64,000 bases of DNA from Gari tellinella (taxonomy: Eukaryota; Mollusca; Bivalvia; Cardiida; Psammobiidae): contig OV277870.1 of the NCBI GenBank assembly GCA_922989275.2, positions 44,698,356-44,762,355 on the forward strand, read 5' to 3'. This document shows positions 40,173 through 51,090 of this stretch, piece by piece. The position numbers and the translations under genes are program-made. The notes under the pieces were generated by a model, which saw only the letters and a list, made by a program, of their open reading frames with translations, was not told the origin of the DNA and ran no database searches. The number at the start of each line of letters is the position of its first letter. Within the stretch, counting starts at the first letter, position 1.

Positions 40173-40419
40173 CAGGGGCCCGTTTAACTAAACTACTTAC
40201 GCAAAAACTTTACGTAAGTCAAAATCGTTTAACTCTTATTTTTCGATCATTAACGTTTGCAAACATCAAATAGCCAGATCAGAGGACGCGCTAAAAGCGC
40301 GTCCTCTGATCTGGCTATTTGCTGTTTGTAGCAAGTGATAATAAAAAATTTAAATTAAAATTTAAAATTTTGACTTACGCAAATAATTTGTGTAAGTTGT
40401 TTAGTAAAACGGGCCCCTG
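40173..40419. mobile_element. Family I MITE (CAGGGGCCCG ends) with core-1 variant
   Basis: Ends CAGGGGCCCGTTTAACTAAA and TTTAGTAAAACGGGCCCCTG, flanked by GGAATGGAT and GGAATGTTT, a possible imperfect 8-bp duplication as for hAT elements. The centre is TTTGCAAACATCAAATAGCC, AGATCAGAGGACGCGC, loop, then its return and CTGTTTGTAGCAAG. It is a core-1-type hairpin with a wholly different stem sequence but the same TTTGCAAACA/TGTTTG frame. Confidence 0.75.
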
Positions 40420-41280
40420 GGAATGTTTGAAGATCTTCTGAACCAACACTATTTCGAATGAGGAACTAATAAATCAAGCCAACATGCCAACAGTTACAGA
40501 AGTTATTTGACTACGATGCTGGGAATGGCTTGACCATGTTCATGTATACCGCATGCATCATATCTCATTCCACAAAGTAGCACTATATTGGACGTCAAAG
40601 AAGAAGACGAAACGATGTTGACCCAAAGAAACCTTGATGCAGACTCTGGACCCCTTTCAACCGCCTCAAACACCTGTCTACACAGAGAATATTGTATGCG
40701 TTAGTGTATAAAGGTCATTGATTTTGTCAATTTATATTGTAAATTGACTTTGTCAATAAACGGGTAGAGTGCTATATCAGTCTCTACAATACTGGAGAAT
40801 ATTCAGACTACGAGCTGTCAGGTACTTCTAACAGATTACGATTCCTGGGCATGCTTAACTCTATTAGTGTACAGGCCATGGAGTGTGTCCAGTTTTTGCT
40901 AGACCCAACCCGACGCAGCAGTATCGTAGTTTATGCTGCTTGAGACTGGGGTTTACAAGCTGCTGGGGTTGAAGTCATTCCTTTTCCAGACTTTTCTTTC
41001 TCGCTTTTTTTTTTTTTTTTTTTTTTTTGAAGTACCACACATCAATTTCAATAGTTCTGAAAATTAAATTGGTAACTAAATTGGTTACTAGTACTTACAA
41101 AACCATTTTGAAATATATAGACTCTTACCTATTTTCCTGTTCTTGGTTTTCCTTATTCTCACAGAATAAACAATAAATGTTTTTATCACATAATTTGCGG
41201 TCTGGGAGTTGCATAAAGCGATTGTATAAATATCGTAATCCACTAGTGGAATATCGTTTTTTGGGCTCCGGCCCAACCTG
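40420..41280. other. LINE remnant end and spacer
   Basis: After the LINE C-terminal piece no gene was seen. A T-run lies at about 41008-41029. Confidence 0.35.
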
Positions 41281-41434
41281 TTTGTCCACAAGCGCTGCAT
41301 GTAGCGGGACGCCAAATGACGTCATTTGTGACGACATTAACGTAAACAACGTAACGTTTTGGCGGAAAATCTATATAGCGGAGGGTCTACAAACTACGGC
41401 TTCAATCAATTTAATAAGAGCTTAAACTTGTTAT

Positions 41435-41606
41435 GTGATAAATAGAATCTCACATTCGTGCTCATTATTTGTCATTTTTAATAAACTCGTTGACTAAAAT
41501 GAATATGACGCTCGCCAAGGCTCGCGTCATATTATTTTAGTCAACTCGTTTATTAAAAATGATAAATAATGAGCACTCATACAAGATCCTCTATGTACTA
41601 AATGTA
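41435..41606. repeat. Palindromic element, about 75-bp arms
   Basis: GCTCATTATTTGTCATTTTT, AATAAACTCGTTGACTAAAA, TGAATATGACGCTCGCC pair with GGCTCGCGTCATATTATTTT, AGTCAACTCGTTTATTAAAA, ATGATAAATAATGAGC. The surrounding sequence (41281-41430) matches 38060-38230. Confidence 0.7.
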
Positions 41607-41730
41607 ATGACTTCCTTCCTTCTTTTCTAACCCTTACATACCTATATTACCGTTTTTATTTTTCACACTATGACTGGCAGAGAAAGAGGCAGATGTACAT
41701 ATTCTGACAGATGTAATGAGAATGAGTTAT

Positions 41731-41816
41731 CCGGTGTCTGATCTGGCTCCATACTGTTTGCAATTGAAATATTTGTTTTTACCCTAAACGCTTTTATAGG
41801 GAAAGAATAATCGCCT
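41731..41816. repeat. Family A MITE, right half
   Basis: CCGGTGTCTGATCTGGCTCC, ATACTGTTTGCAATTG, GGGAAAGAATAATCG. The left half is missing. Confidence 0.6.
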
Positions 41817-41842
41817 GTATGAGCCACCATCTGATGAAACTA

Positions 41843-42211
41843 CAGTGATCCCTCTCTACAACGACAACCAATGGGAGGCACAACTTGTGTGTGTTGTTCG
41901 GAGGGAGTCATTATACGGAGGGAAAATTAAGACTTCATTTACATTTGCAAACAACTTGAATCAAGATCAGACGCCGCGTAACGCGGCGTCTGATCTGGAT
42001 TCAATTTGTTTGTCACTCGTCATTATATGTATTCTATCAAAATCTCCACTTATATTTAACTTTGAGAAAGACAGCAGACGACAATCTTAAGCAGGCGATA
42101 TTGCAGCAGTAAAAGCGTTAGACATAATTGTCCGGTTTAGGGAGCTACGGCCAGGGGACGTTGTAAGGAAGGCGTCGTTGTAAGGAGGACCTTTGTAGGG
42201 AGAGAACATTG
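41843..42211. mobile_element. Family E MITE
   Basis: Ends CTACAGTGATCCCTCTC and GGGAGAGAACATTGTA. Core 41945-42012. A second family E copy in opposite orientation starts 18 bp further on. Confidence 0.85.
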
Positions 42212-42228
42212 TATGGGAATTCAGATTA

Positions 42229-42586
42229 CAGTGCTCCCTCTCTACAACGGCCCTCCCGACAACGATTCCCTCCTTACAACGACGTTTGTCGCAGTTCCCT
42301 AACATGACAATTATGTCTAACGCTTTTACTGCTGTAATATCGTCTGCTTAAAGTTGTCGTCTGCTGTTTTTCTAAAAATTACATATACGACATTTTGACA
42401 GAAAAATACTTAATGATGAGTGACAAAGAGCTTGCATCCAGATCAGACGCCGCGTTACGCGGCGTCTGATCTGGATTCAAGCTGTTTGTAAATGTAAACC
42501 AATTTTCCCTCTCTATAACGACTCTCTCCTTACAACGCACACAATCAGTGTCTCCCACTGGTTGTCGTTGTAGAGAGGGAGCGCTG
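42229..42586. mobile_element. Family E MITE, inverted neighbour
   Basis: Ends TTACAGTGCTCCCTCTC and GGGAGCGCTGTATA with TA duplications. Core 42425-42492. With 41843-42211 it forms a 740-bp inverted pair, in addition to the internal hairpins. Confidence 0.87.
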
Positions 42587-43060
42587 TATATACCATCAAT
42601 GGCTTATCAGCTGTGGGTACTGGGTATACAAACTAGGCCGTATATTTTACGTTTGGAGCCATTCTAATGGTAAAATCGATTATATATCCAAATAGTTTAC
42701 TTATGAAACGTGTCAACACAATGATGATGGTTGATTTTAATCAAATATAAACTTGTTTGTAAAACTCTGAATCTCTTGGTTGCTGGCAGGCCTCGTTATG
42801 ATATTCGATGCCGCCTGCTGCGTCACTCTTGTGAGGCCCATTTGGGGGTTTATGTGTTGGATGAAATAAGGTTGGCAGCACTTATATGATACCCACTTAC
42901 ATGACAGACAGACACAGCGCGTATGTCATCCCCTTAATCCATTTGCGCCAAGTGGATTCATCCATGCCTTTATATTGGATAAGTCTTTTTGTTTTTATCT
43001 AAGTGGTGCCTGGATCTTATTTTTTATTTTCGTTTTGTTTTATATTAAACTTCCTATCAC
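42587..43060. other. Intergenic, no gene seen
   Basis: Contains a CATTTGGGGGTTTATGTGTTGGATGAA stretch resembling tails of mollusc repeats. No feature annotated. Confidence 0.35.
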
Positions 43061-43067
43061 ACAAAAA

Positions 43068-43187
43068 AGAGAAAGGACATCTCTTATTTCCATTGTGGTC
43101 CTTATTGATATTGATGCTGTATGTCAGACCATCAATATCAATAAGGACCACAGTGGAAATAAGAGATGTCCTTTCTCTTTTTTGTGT
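43068..43187. repeat. Near-perfect palindrome with about 55-bp arms
   Basis: AAAAAAGAGAAAGGACATCT, CTTATTTCCATTGTGGTCCT, TATTGATATTGATG, a spacer CTGTATGTCAGAC, then the exact return except one G/T change. A partial third unit (TTGATATTGATGTGACTGAC) follows at about 43237. Confidence 0.85.
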
Positions 43188-43239
43188 AATACGAGGTGAA
43201 CAACATTGTTCCTCATTCGTGGTATTTATAATCCTTGAT

Positions 43240-43382
43240 ATTGATGTGACTGACATAGTTCATAACACAACATATATTTAATCATTGCAATTTTTATAAA
43301 TTGTGTTCTGTTTTAAGATGTATGTGTGTGTTGTTAACTATTGTCATGTTACATGATATTGAAATAAATATATCTATCTATC
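43240..43382 (+). mobile_element. LINE 3' tail with ATCT microsatellite
   Basis: TTACATGATATTGAAATAAATA followed by (TCTA)n. It looks like a 5'-truncated LINE 3' end. Confidence 0.35.
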
Positions 43383-44053
43383 AGCCAACACTGTTTGCTA
43401 GAGGTGTGCGGTTTAACCGGTGCACCGGTAAACCACGGTACGAAACAGCCGTGGTACGAACCATGGTTTTTTCCGAGAAGACCGGTTTTTTACTTGTAAT
43501 TTTATAGATGTTTTTTATTGAATAAAAAATGGACAAATAATAAAAATAGTATGATTTAAGATGAAACTAAAGCCTTAGCTTGATAAATACATAAAATTTT
43601 GGAAGTGTTTATCCTTGTTAGACTCGGGGGATACTTTCTTCCCGATTCAGATCTTATTCTGACGTTATCCCGAGTCATGTCAATGGAGCCATTCTCAATG
43701 TGATATTGTCAACAAAAAATCATATTCTCATAAAGTTTAATTCCTAATTAGGCTGCAATTATTTTATACAGGCTATTTTTATCATTATAAACCGACTGTC
43801 AACTGAAAATGATCATTTTAAATCGTATCTGAAGTGGTTGTTTTTGACCGAGCTTCGAAGCTTCGATTGAACAATAGAGGAGATTACTTACTTTTACAAC
43901 GATAACATCCGATTCACACCGAATGACGTTGCTTATGAGAAACGCTTGCTGATTGGTTATGTTGCGCTACCTACAGTAAACAGCCGGACATTTGACCAAT
44001 CGTATTTGTCGTACAGTGTTTGCCTATATCCCGTATATGTGATCGTAGGCACA
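43383..44053. other. Intergenic, no gene seen
   Basis: AT-rich; short GGTTTAACCGGTGCACCGG-type imperfect repeats at 43410-43490 only. Confidence 0.35.
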
Positions 44054-44308
44054 CAGGGCTGCCATTTCTACGGATTTTTCCTAAATCTCCGGATTTTTTC
44101 CCAGTACATGTTAGCTTAAAGCAGGCTGAAAGTAAAGCAGAATGCGCCCTTAGGCGCATTCTGCTTTACTTACAGCCTGCTTTTAGTAGTCGCATGTCAA
44201 CAAAACAAGAAAAAGTATATGGGGTAAAGGTATGATTCATAAAATCGCACTTAAAAATTGCAAATTTGGAAATCTTAGGATTTTTCATATCAACTTATGG
44301 CAGCCCTG
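44054..44308. mobile_element. CAGGGCTGCCAT MITE, intact
   Basis: CAGGGCTGCCATTTCTACGG ... CTTATGGCAGCCCTG, 255 bp, with a core-2 hairpin at 44110-44188. It is the uninterrupted counterpart of the copy split by the LINE (21747-21876 plus 30062-30189). Confidence 0.85.
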
Positions 44309-44430
44309 TGTTAACCCATAGTGACACGAACGTCCGTCATTTACAAACATTGTACTAGTGAAGAGAACACTTGTCCTGTGCAAACAAAGAAGGAGTCCCT
44401 CTGATGAGAGTCTGCATTGTTTATCGCCTG

Positions 44431-44678
44431 TTAACCCTTTCATGATCAAATTTATCGTGAGGTTTTTATTCCCTTCACCTTTTCATTGTCGTCTGCTTCA
44501 ATATTGTTGTCTGCAATATAGTTTCAAAGTTAAATTTAAGGCCGTATGACTGGATAAATTTTAAAAAGAATGTCAAACATTTTGAATCTTGATCAGAACT
44601 CGCGATACGTGGCGTCTGATCAGGATCCAAAATGTTTGCAAACGCGCTTTTTAGCTTCATTGAGAGTGACAGGGTTAA
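44431..44678. mobile_element. Family B MITE
   Basis: TTAACCCTTTCATGATCAAA and GAGTGACAGGGTTAA, TTAA on both sides. Core 44576-44640 is worn (AACTCGCGATACGTGGCG). Close to the nested copy at 8818-9060. Confidence 0.75.
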
Positions 44679-44781
44679 AACAATCTAAATGGACATAATT
44701 CAAACTGCGATTATCTATTTGAAGCTTCGGCGCTCAAAAGGTTAAACCATTATTTGTGGAAATATCGATTAGGAAATGACC

Positions 44782-44982
44782 AATCTGTTATTCTTTCCCG
44801 TTTAAACGCAAACGTACGCAAAGCACTAAAACGCAAAAAAGTACAACTTTTGGACAATTCTGATAATTCTTGTTTATCTTGGTGGTAACCCGGCGTCTGA
44901 TCTGGCTCCAAACTGTTTGCACTGTAAATAATAGTTTTAGCGTAAACGCGTTTATTGGGAAAGAATAACACATTCTCCACTG
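44782..44982. mobile_element. Family A MITE upstream of sushi-domain paralogue
   Basis: The left end is clipped (starts CAATCTGTTATTCTTTCC); the right end is TTCTCCACTGTAC. The core has lost its left arm (GGTGGTAACCCGGCG). It is absent from the corresponding place near 15888 in the other paralogue's flank. Confidence 0.82.
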
Positions 44983-45138
44983 TACTTGACCATCATTACC
45001 ATGTGCATGCATTAATAATAGTGTCACATGATACATGTCAAAATTATTTCAGGTTCTGTCCATAGTAAACGTCACGCTTCCGTGCAATGTGTTTCTGGCA
45101 TTATTCTTGACTTTGGGGAGTTGGTACGGTTTATCAAG

Positions 45139-46344
45139 ATGTCTAAAGAAACCTTGATGTTTGCGATTGTCTTCTTGTTGCTGGCACTTTTGTCTGGATT
45201 GAATTGTCAACTTTTAGCTACATTTTGGGGTGTATCGTACGGGAATTGTTTGAAAGAATGCGAACATTCAATGGAATGTCATGTTGTTAATTTCGAAAGA
45301 CGTTATGCACATTGTGAATTCCATATAGAATGGAATACAGTCAATACACTCTCAGCACATCGGATACCTGGACGTAAAATATCGTTTGTAAGCTTATTGT
45401 CTGGCAAAAACGACACTTGTATACCATCTTCTGATGGAGTCAACTGTTCTGTGGAGTTCTGTAGACGTCCGCCAACTATTCCAGGTTCTATCCTAGAAGG
45501 TAATATGGTTACTGTTGGATCTAAAGCGCAATACAAGTGTCCGGGAATGTTCGGTAAATTTCCAATCACATGTCGGTCACACGGGCAATGGTCAGATACG
45601 GATTTGCTAAGATGTAATTGTACACTTCCAAAGGGAAACCATCACGCAACAATTAGATATCTCCAAAAAAGCAACAAGTTTATTGAAATGATACTATCAT
45701 GTGACATCTGTTATGAATTGATAACAGTAGGCAATTCTAAATGCAATCTTCAGACAGGAAAGTGGAGCGGCAGCAGACTGTCAGGGTGTTATATCATGTC
45801 AAAGCCTCCGTTTCGAATGATATACAGCTATGCTTACGGTAACGTAATATACAGCTGGAAACAAGAGCAATTGTACGCTAACGATATGCGGAGAGACGGT
45901 CAGTTTAGAAACTCAAGCATCATCGACAACTGGGAGACCTATGTCCAGAAAAGAATTCGCCTTGAAATAATTAAAGATGAAAACATCGTTCATTTTATAA
46001 TTTTCAATGGTACAAAAAGCAATATGTCTAGTTGGTTTACCAGCTAGAACATCGTTGCAAGCTCGTGGGATGATTTAAACTCTAAAACAACAACATTACT
46101 TGTTTCAATGGACAAAATTGAAAAGTTTCGATTTCTTGTGAGTCAGAATATTGAGGGAGACAACAAATGCAATCATAGCGGTTGGTTTGTGGTCACCTGG
46201 TGCGACTACCCGTGTGAAATGTCAAATTGTGATGGTGAAAAGGTTTATACACGCATCGTGTATTCAAAAAATAAAACTGTAGCACGATTTCGTAACAGCG
46301 ATGTGGGAAAAGCAGATAGATTTGAGATTTGGATTGAAGAATAA
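45139..46344 (+). pseudogene. Paralogue of the PAN/sushi protein with one nonsense codon
   Basis: It is collinear with 16340-17545: same start MSKETLMFAI, signal peptide, PAN-like cysteines, two sushi domains, C-terminal domain and end EIWIEE. Codon 303 (46045-46047) is TAG where the intact gene has GAG, a single G-to-T change; the remaining 98 codons stay open and in frame to the normal stop. A three-residue insertion near residue 70 and a three-residue deletion near residue 365 keep phase. As it stands it would encode 302 residues lacking half of the C-terminal domain. Either a young pseudogene or a truncated secreted form. An in-frame ATG at 45028 lies upstream, but homology starts at 45139. 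Confidence 0.85.
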
Positions 46345-46465
46345 TTCTGCAAAGACACTTTTTCCCACAATGTGCTTCTATTGAAAATCAAATGAAAATA
46401 CACATTCTAGTTATGACGTAATAACAATTAAAAGTCCAGGGTGTTTCCATAATAACTTCCTGTCC

Positions 46466-46580
46466 CATCCCAACACATCATGATGCTGGAATGATAGTAT
46501 CAGCCTCATCACGGAATGTTTATTGCAAAACAATTAGCACAGTCGCGGAATCAATTGATATATATAGAGGTAGATTAATC
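46466..46580. repeat. Repeat related to 37665-37775
   Basis: CACATCATGATGCTGGAATG, GAATCAATTGATATATATAG, AGGTAGATTAATC correspond to CAGCATGATGCCGGGGTG, GTATCAATTGATACATTTAG, GTGGTAGATTAACC. Confidence 0.5.
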
Positions 46581-46588
46581 TACTAGTA

Positions 46589-46813
46589 CAGTGGAGAATC
46601 TGTTATTCTTTCCCGTTTAAACGCAAACTAAAAGCACTAAAACGTAGAAAAGAACAATTCTGATATTTCATGTTTATCTTGGTGGCAAACAGTTTGGAGC
46701 CTGATCAGACGAAGGGTTACCCGGCGTCTGATCTGGCTCCAAACTGTTTGCAATAGAAATAATAGTTTTAGCGTAAACGCGTTTATTGGGAAAGAATAAC
46801 GTTTTCTCCACTG
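46589..46813. mobile_element. Family A MITE
   Basis: Ends TAGTACAGTGGAGAATC and TTCTCCACTGTATG. A short deletion in the left arm (AACGCAAACTAAAAGC) and a damaged core loop (GACGAAGGGTTACC). Confidence 0.88.
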
Positions 46814-47042
46814 TATGTGATTATGATAACAGTATTGAGCAGCGCTCCAGTCGAATTAAATAAATCATCTAGATCCAAACTTTTGACAGTTAGTATGGAT
46901 CCTAATTAGACGCCGAGCACACTCGAACTAACCATTTTCGTGTTTGATATTTTCACTATTATTGATGTAACCAGTAATATATTTTCTAGGCTATGATATT
47001 TTATCGAGCAAGCTGTGTAAACGCTGGTTAATTACCTCCTGA

Positions 47043-47163
47043 CCCAGCACTTGAGTTGAGTTTGAGTTCGTTCTCAAGCATTTGATTGGTCAGATTTGAG
47101 CCTAGGCTCAAATCTGACCAATCAAATGCTTGAGATCGATTTCATACTCACCTCAAACTCTTA
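47043..47163. mobile_element. Family H palindrome, second copy
   Basis: GAGTTCGTTCTCAAGCATTT, GATTGGTCAGATTTGAGCC-TAGGCTCAAATCTGACC; the inner arms are perfect here. Confidence 0.8.
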
Positions 47164-47354
47164 ATAAGCATGGACCCTGTTGGTACAGCCTGATCTGACT
47201 CTACTCTATTTAGGAATATTTATCCATTACCGGTGAATGGTGTTCTTGTTTTTTTCCTTTTATGTATGTAACCAAGCAGTGGACACTGGACTACAATAAT
47301 GAGAAGCAAATGGAACAGACTCTGACCATATAGGAGCTACCCTATCTTGATATA

Positions 47355-47758
47355 CAGTGTTCCCTCCTTACAACGGCCCTCCCAACAACGACTCCAACCT
47401 TACAACGGCCCTCCCAACAACGACTCCCTCCTTACAACGACACTTGCCGCAGTTCCACAATCAGGAAAATCATGTCTTATGCTTTTACTGCTGCAATATC
47501 GTCTGCCCAAAAGTGTCGTCTGCTGTTTTTTCCTAAAAGTTACATATAAGTGGAGATTTTGATAGAATAAATATAATGACGAGTGACAAACAGCTTGAAT
47601 CCAGATCAGACGCCGCGTTATACGCGGCGTTTGATCTGGATTCAAGCTGTTTGCAAATGTAAGCCAAGTCTTAATTTTCCCTCTCTATAACGACTCCCTC
47701 CGAACAACGCACACAGCATGTGTCACCCATTGGGTGTCGTTGTAGAGAGGGAGCACTG
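47355..47758. mobile_element. Family E MITE with duplicated end block
   Basis: The left end has CCTTACAACGGCCCTCCCAA twice in a row (47369 and 47399), lengthening the element to about 404 bp. Core 47585-47655; right end GAGGGAGCACTGTA. Confidence 0.86.
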
Positions 47759-48190
47759 TACTGTGTTTGCAAAGGAGTAGATGGGCGTATGTGTATGTAT
47801 CAAATTCATGGTGAATCTGGTGCCAATCTATTTGTATATTTTACTTCATTATTTCCATCTTTTTTTCCATTTGCAAGTTTTAATCAGTTTTAAGTGAAGC
47901 TCAAAAATAATAGGAGTTGCAAACAGTTTGAATTTTAGCTTGTTTAAGCTACATTGCTGCTGATTTGATTCAAACATTTCATATCAAGTCAGATCTCTTA
48001 TCTACATGTATAAATGCCTAGTACCCGGATAGCACATTGTGCATTTGTGTATTTTGATATGACATAATTGGTCCTGCATAGCCTGTATGTGGGTACAATA
48101 TACAATCAAAATTAGTTTATAAGACTTTACACTCATAAGCGAAATTTTCAACTTTTCAACTTTGTTTCTATGATGTTTTTATTTTTGTTA
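47759..48190. other. Intergenic, no feature seen
   Basis: No gene or repeat recognised except a GCAAACAGTTTGAATTTTAG core-1 scrap near 47918. Confidence 0.35.
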
Positions 48191-48782
48191 AAGGACAAGG
48201 TTCACGAAGCCTCCGTTTTGGCCCTGTAAAAATCTTTTTTTTCCAATTTATTTTTTAGCTATATTTTCTCTTTATTTGTCAATTTCAGATATTAATACTT
48301 CATATTATACATAAAGCTCAACCCAAATTCAAGTTTTGACAACTTTATAGTTTCTTGTAAATGGACCATGAGGCTAAAAAAGGCCAAAAAGGCAGGTTTT
48401 TGGTACAATTCAGGGTATAAATCATAGAAATAAACAATGAAGGCACGAATGCGACACAAAGATATTTTAAGTACACAATAAATATGTAAGTTGAAGTAAC
48501 ATATCCAAATTTTGAAGTGTCGCACGCTTGCCTTCATAATTTATTTTTAGGATTTATACCTAGAATTGTACCAAAAACCTGCTTTTTTGTCATTTTTGGC
48601 CTCTTGGCTCATTTACAAGACACTATAAAATCGCCACAACTTGACTTTGGGTCGTTTGTGTGTGCATTATGGAGTATTAGTATCAGATATTGACAAATAA
48701 ACAGAAAATAAAGATAAAAATCTTTTTTGGAAAAATTGTTTTTTTACAGGGCCAAATCGGAGGCTTCGTGAACCTTGTCCTT
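48191..48782. mobile_element. Family K fold-back, about 280-bp arms
   Basis: AAGGACAAGGTTCACGAAGC and CTTCGTGAACCTTGTCCTTT are the ends. Arms share TGGCCCTGTAAAAA, CAATATCTGATA-type, GGCCAAAAAGGCAGG and GGTACAATTCAGGG in mirrored order. The centre is near 48470. No coding capacity. Confidence 0.8.
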
Positions 48783-48923
48783 TGAAGAGCTGTTTATGGT
48801 CAATATTTTATAATCATATTTTACTGCACATTTTTGGTGTGTCAAAAGACTTGATTTCATATTTAGTCCCATTTGAGGTACTAGCTTCAGTAAAATCTGC
48901 TTCAAATGAAATTAAACCTGATA

Positions 48924-49093
48924 CAGTCGAAACTCAATAATTCGAACTCGCTTTAGTTCGAATATAGCTTTAGCCACGTTTTGACCTTGAAATATGGGTA
49001 TGTTCGACTTAAGCGAGGCCGATTAACGAAATTAAATTTATGAACTACTGGAAAAGTCAATTTAAGCGATTTCGAAGTATCGAATTTCGACTG
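48924..49093. mobile_element. Family D MITE, TA-flanked
   Basis: Ends CAGTCGAAACTCAATAATTC and TATCGAATTTCGACTG between TA dinucleotides. It has no core 1 or core 2; the interior is TTCGAACTCG/CGAGG repeats and TAGCCACGTTTTGACC. Confidence 0.8.
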
Positions 49094-49493
49094 TAATTTG
49101 TTTGTTCTGTATTTAGTCCACGTGACTCGTCTGTGGTAGTATTTTCACACAAAGAAATTAAATCAAGGCGAAACAGGCACCTGGTTTGGAAAATATGAAA
49201 CCCTGAATATCAATAAGATGTTTTTATGGGCAAAGATTTTTTAATTTGAAAACAATAATAATAACCTTGAAAAAATACCTTGCTGGTACTTAACTTTTCT
49301 TACTTAACTTAACTTTTTTACTTAACTTAACCCATACCGGGACAATTCAATAGATGACAATAAAATGATAGGTTGCTAAGTGAACTTTAAGGTGAAATTT
49401 CTAAAGATCTGGAAATATTCATTGGGCCGAAAGGACATAATATGCTTTGTGGTCGAAATTCACATAGAATTTACTGTAATTGAATTGTTTGCT

Positions 49494-49822
49494 AGCACTC
49501 CCTCTCTACAACGGCCCTCCCAACAACGACTCCCTCCTTACAACGACTTTTGCCGCAGTTCCCTAAACAAGACAATTATGTCTAACGCTTTTACTACTTA
49601 ATATCGTCTGCTTAAAGTTGTCGTCTGCTGTTCTTCTCAAAGTTACACATTGGACATTTTGATAGAAAAAAAACTTAATGACGAGTGACAAACAGCTTGA
49701 ATCCAGATCAGACGCCGCGTTACGCGGCGTCTGATTTCGATTCAAGCTGTTTGCAAATGTAAGCCGATTTCCCTCCCTCTAACGACTTCCTCCGAACAAC
49801 GCACACAATTGTTGTCTCACAC
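49494..49822. mobile_element. Family E MITE, right end clipped
   Basis: GCACTCCCTCTCTACAACGG on the left; the right side stops in GCACACAATTGTTGTCTC. Core 49687-49755. A flank at 49845-49895 (CCACTCCGCTGAATATATCT) reappears at 50850-50895. Confidence 0.8.
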
Positions 49823-49829
49823 CAGGTCC

Positions 49830-51090
49830 TATCTACAGCATTACTTCCACCACCCACTCCGCTGAATATATCTTTTAAAGATAATTCTTGTTACTAATTA
49901 GGGTTGTTGTTACTTTTTTCAGCGGAGCTGACTAGTTTCTATTTAGCCACACTTTCTATTTGGCCACACATTTCAACCAATTATATTTGATCAGAAATTT
50001 AGTATTAAGAGCACCTGTTGAAACTGAATAGTCTGATTGGATAGTAGCCAGGGCTCCAGATAAAGGAATTATTTCAAAACTTAAAATCTTTATTTGTGCA
50101 TTAAACCCTGTGGTGTCACTATACATTTGAATTGTCTCTTCGAGACAATCAAAATGAGTGGTAACACCATAGGATTTGGTGCTGAAAGGAGTGGGAAAAA
50201 TGTGATTTGTTTAGTTTACTCCCTCTTATCTGGAGCCCTGTAGGCTGGTCTATGTCCAATTACAGTTTTACAAGATATGGACTGTGAGTGTAAAATTTAG
50301 AGATACAGACAGACACACACTGACTGTTTACTACACTGGGCTGATGCAATTATGCTTCTATTTTAAGATATGACATCTGAAATCTGTTTATAGATATACA
50401 GAGGAAGCTAGGTGTTTTGCAATTGTTTACTACCAATTTGTTTTAATTGTTAACTATTTGTACACATTTACCATACATTAAAAGCAATATTATATATAAA
50501 TGGCCTCAAGTGAGTTAAACACAATCGTGTTGTTTCATCATTATTTACAAGAGTGAAGTACAGCAGACTGTTGTATCTGTACATTTGTGTATGCTATAGT
50601 TTGTTTCAAGAAACTCTATGAATGAAGTTTGATATATAGAACAATAGATTAATGTGAGGATCTCCTACCAGTAGCTAGGATATGAGTTAAATTATTGTTT
50701 TGTTTTGCATTTCTGTACATGATAGTTTTGCATTTTAAATAAAAGTTACTGTTTCAATTGTATACTTGTATTTTTTTCTTGTCAATCTAAGATATTACAA
50801 TTCTTTGAATTTCATTCAATTTTTCACACCCATCTATATAGCCTTAGTTCAACCACTCATTCCGCTGAATATCTTTTTTAAAGATATTTCTTGTTACAAA
50901 TTATTGCAAAATGACAAACAGTGTAGGTCCTAATTAAAAGGTTCCTTTGAGTGCCCTCTGATATTGGTCTACACTGTTTGCATATGGCAACTGTACTCTT
51001 AACTGGAACACGGCGTGTCAATGACGAGTATACTCGTCACTAGGGTTGAATGTGTTAAACAGTTTGCATTTTGGTGGCCAAACCAATACA
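49830..51090. other. Intergenic with short direct repeat
   Basis: CGCTGAATATATCTTTTAAAG at about 49859 and CGCTGAATATCTTTTTTAAAG at about 50862 are a direct repeat. A core-1-like relic is at 50912-50980 (GACAAACAGTGTAGG ... GGTCTACACTGTTTGC). No gene was found. Confidence 0.4.

Larger units (their letters stand above)
39690..40680 (+). pseudogene. LINE remnant: endonuclease joined to C-terminus
   Basis: The segment before 39815 reads AEKRVKDNFYCALQVVLDDI-PRNDGILLLGDFNA, then a TGA where LINEs have Arg, then VGN: the endonuclease GDFNARVG motif. After two MITEs, 40520-40650 reads RCWEWLDHVHVYRMHH ... VALYWTSKKKTKR and PKET, the C-terminal RRWRWLGHVLRM ... GRPKTTW region common in RTE/BovB- and CR1-like LINEs. 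The reverse transcriptase between them is missing. Confidence 0.65.

Noticed and set aside
45028..45138. Upstream ATG of the sushi paralogue as true start
   Set aside because: The 37 added codons have no signal-peptide character and the other paralogue has no equivalent; homology begins at 45139.
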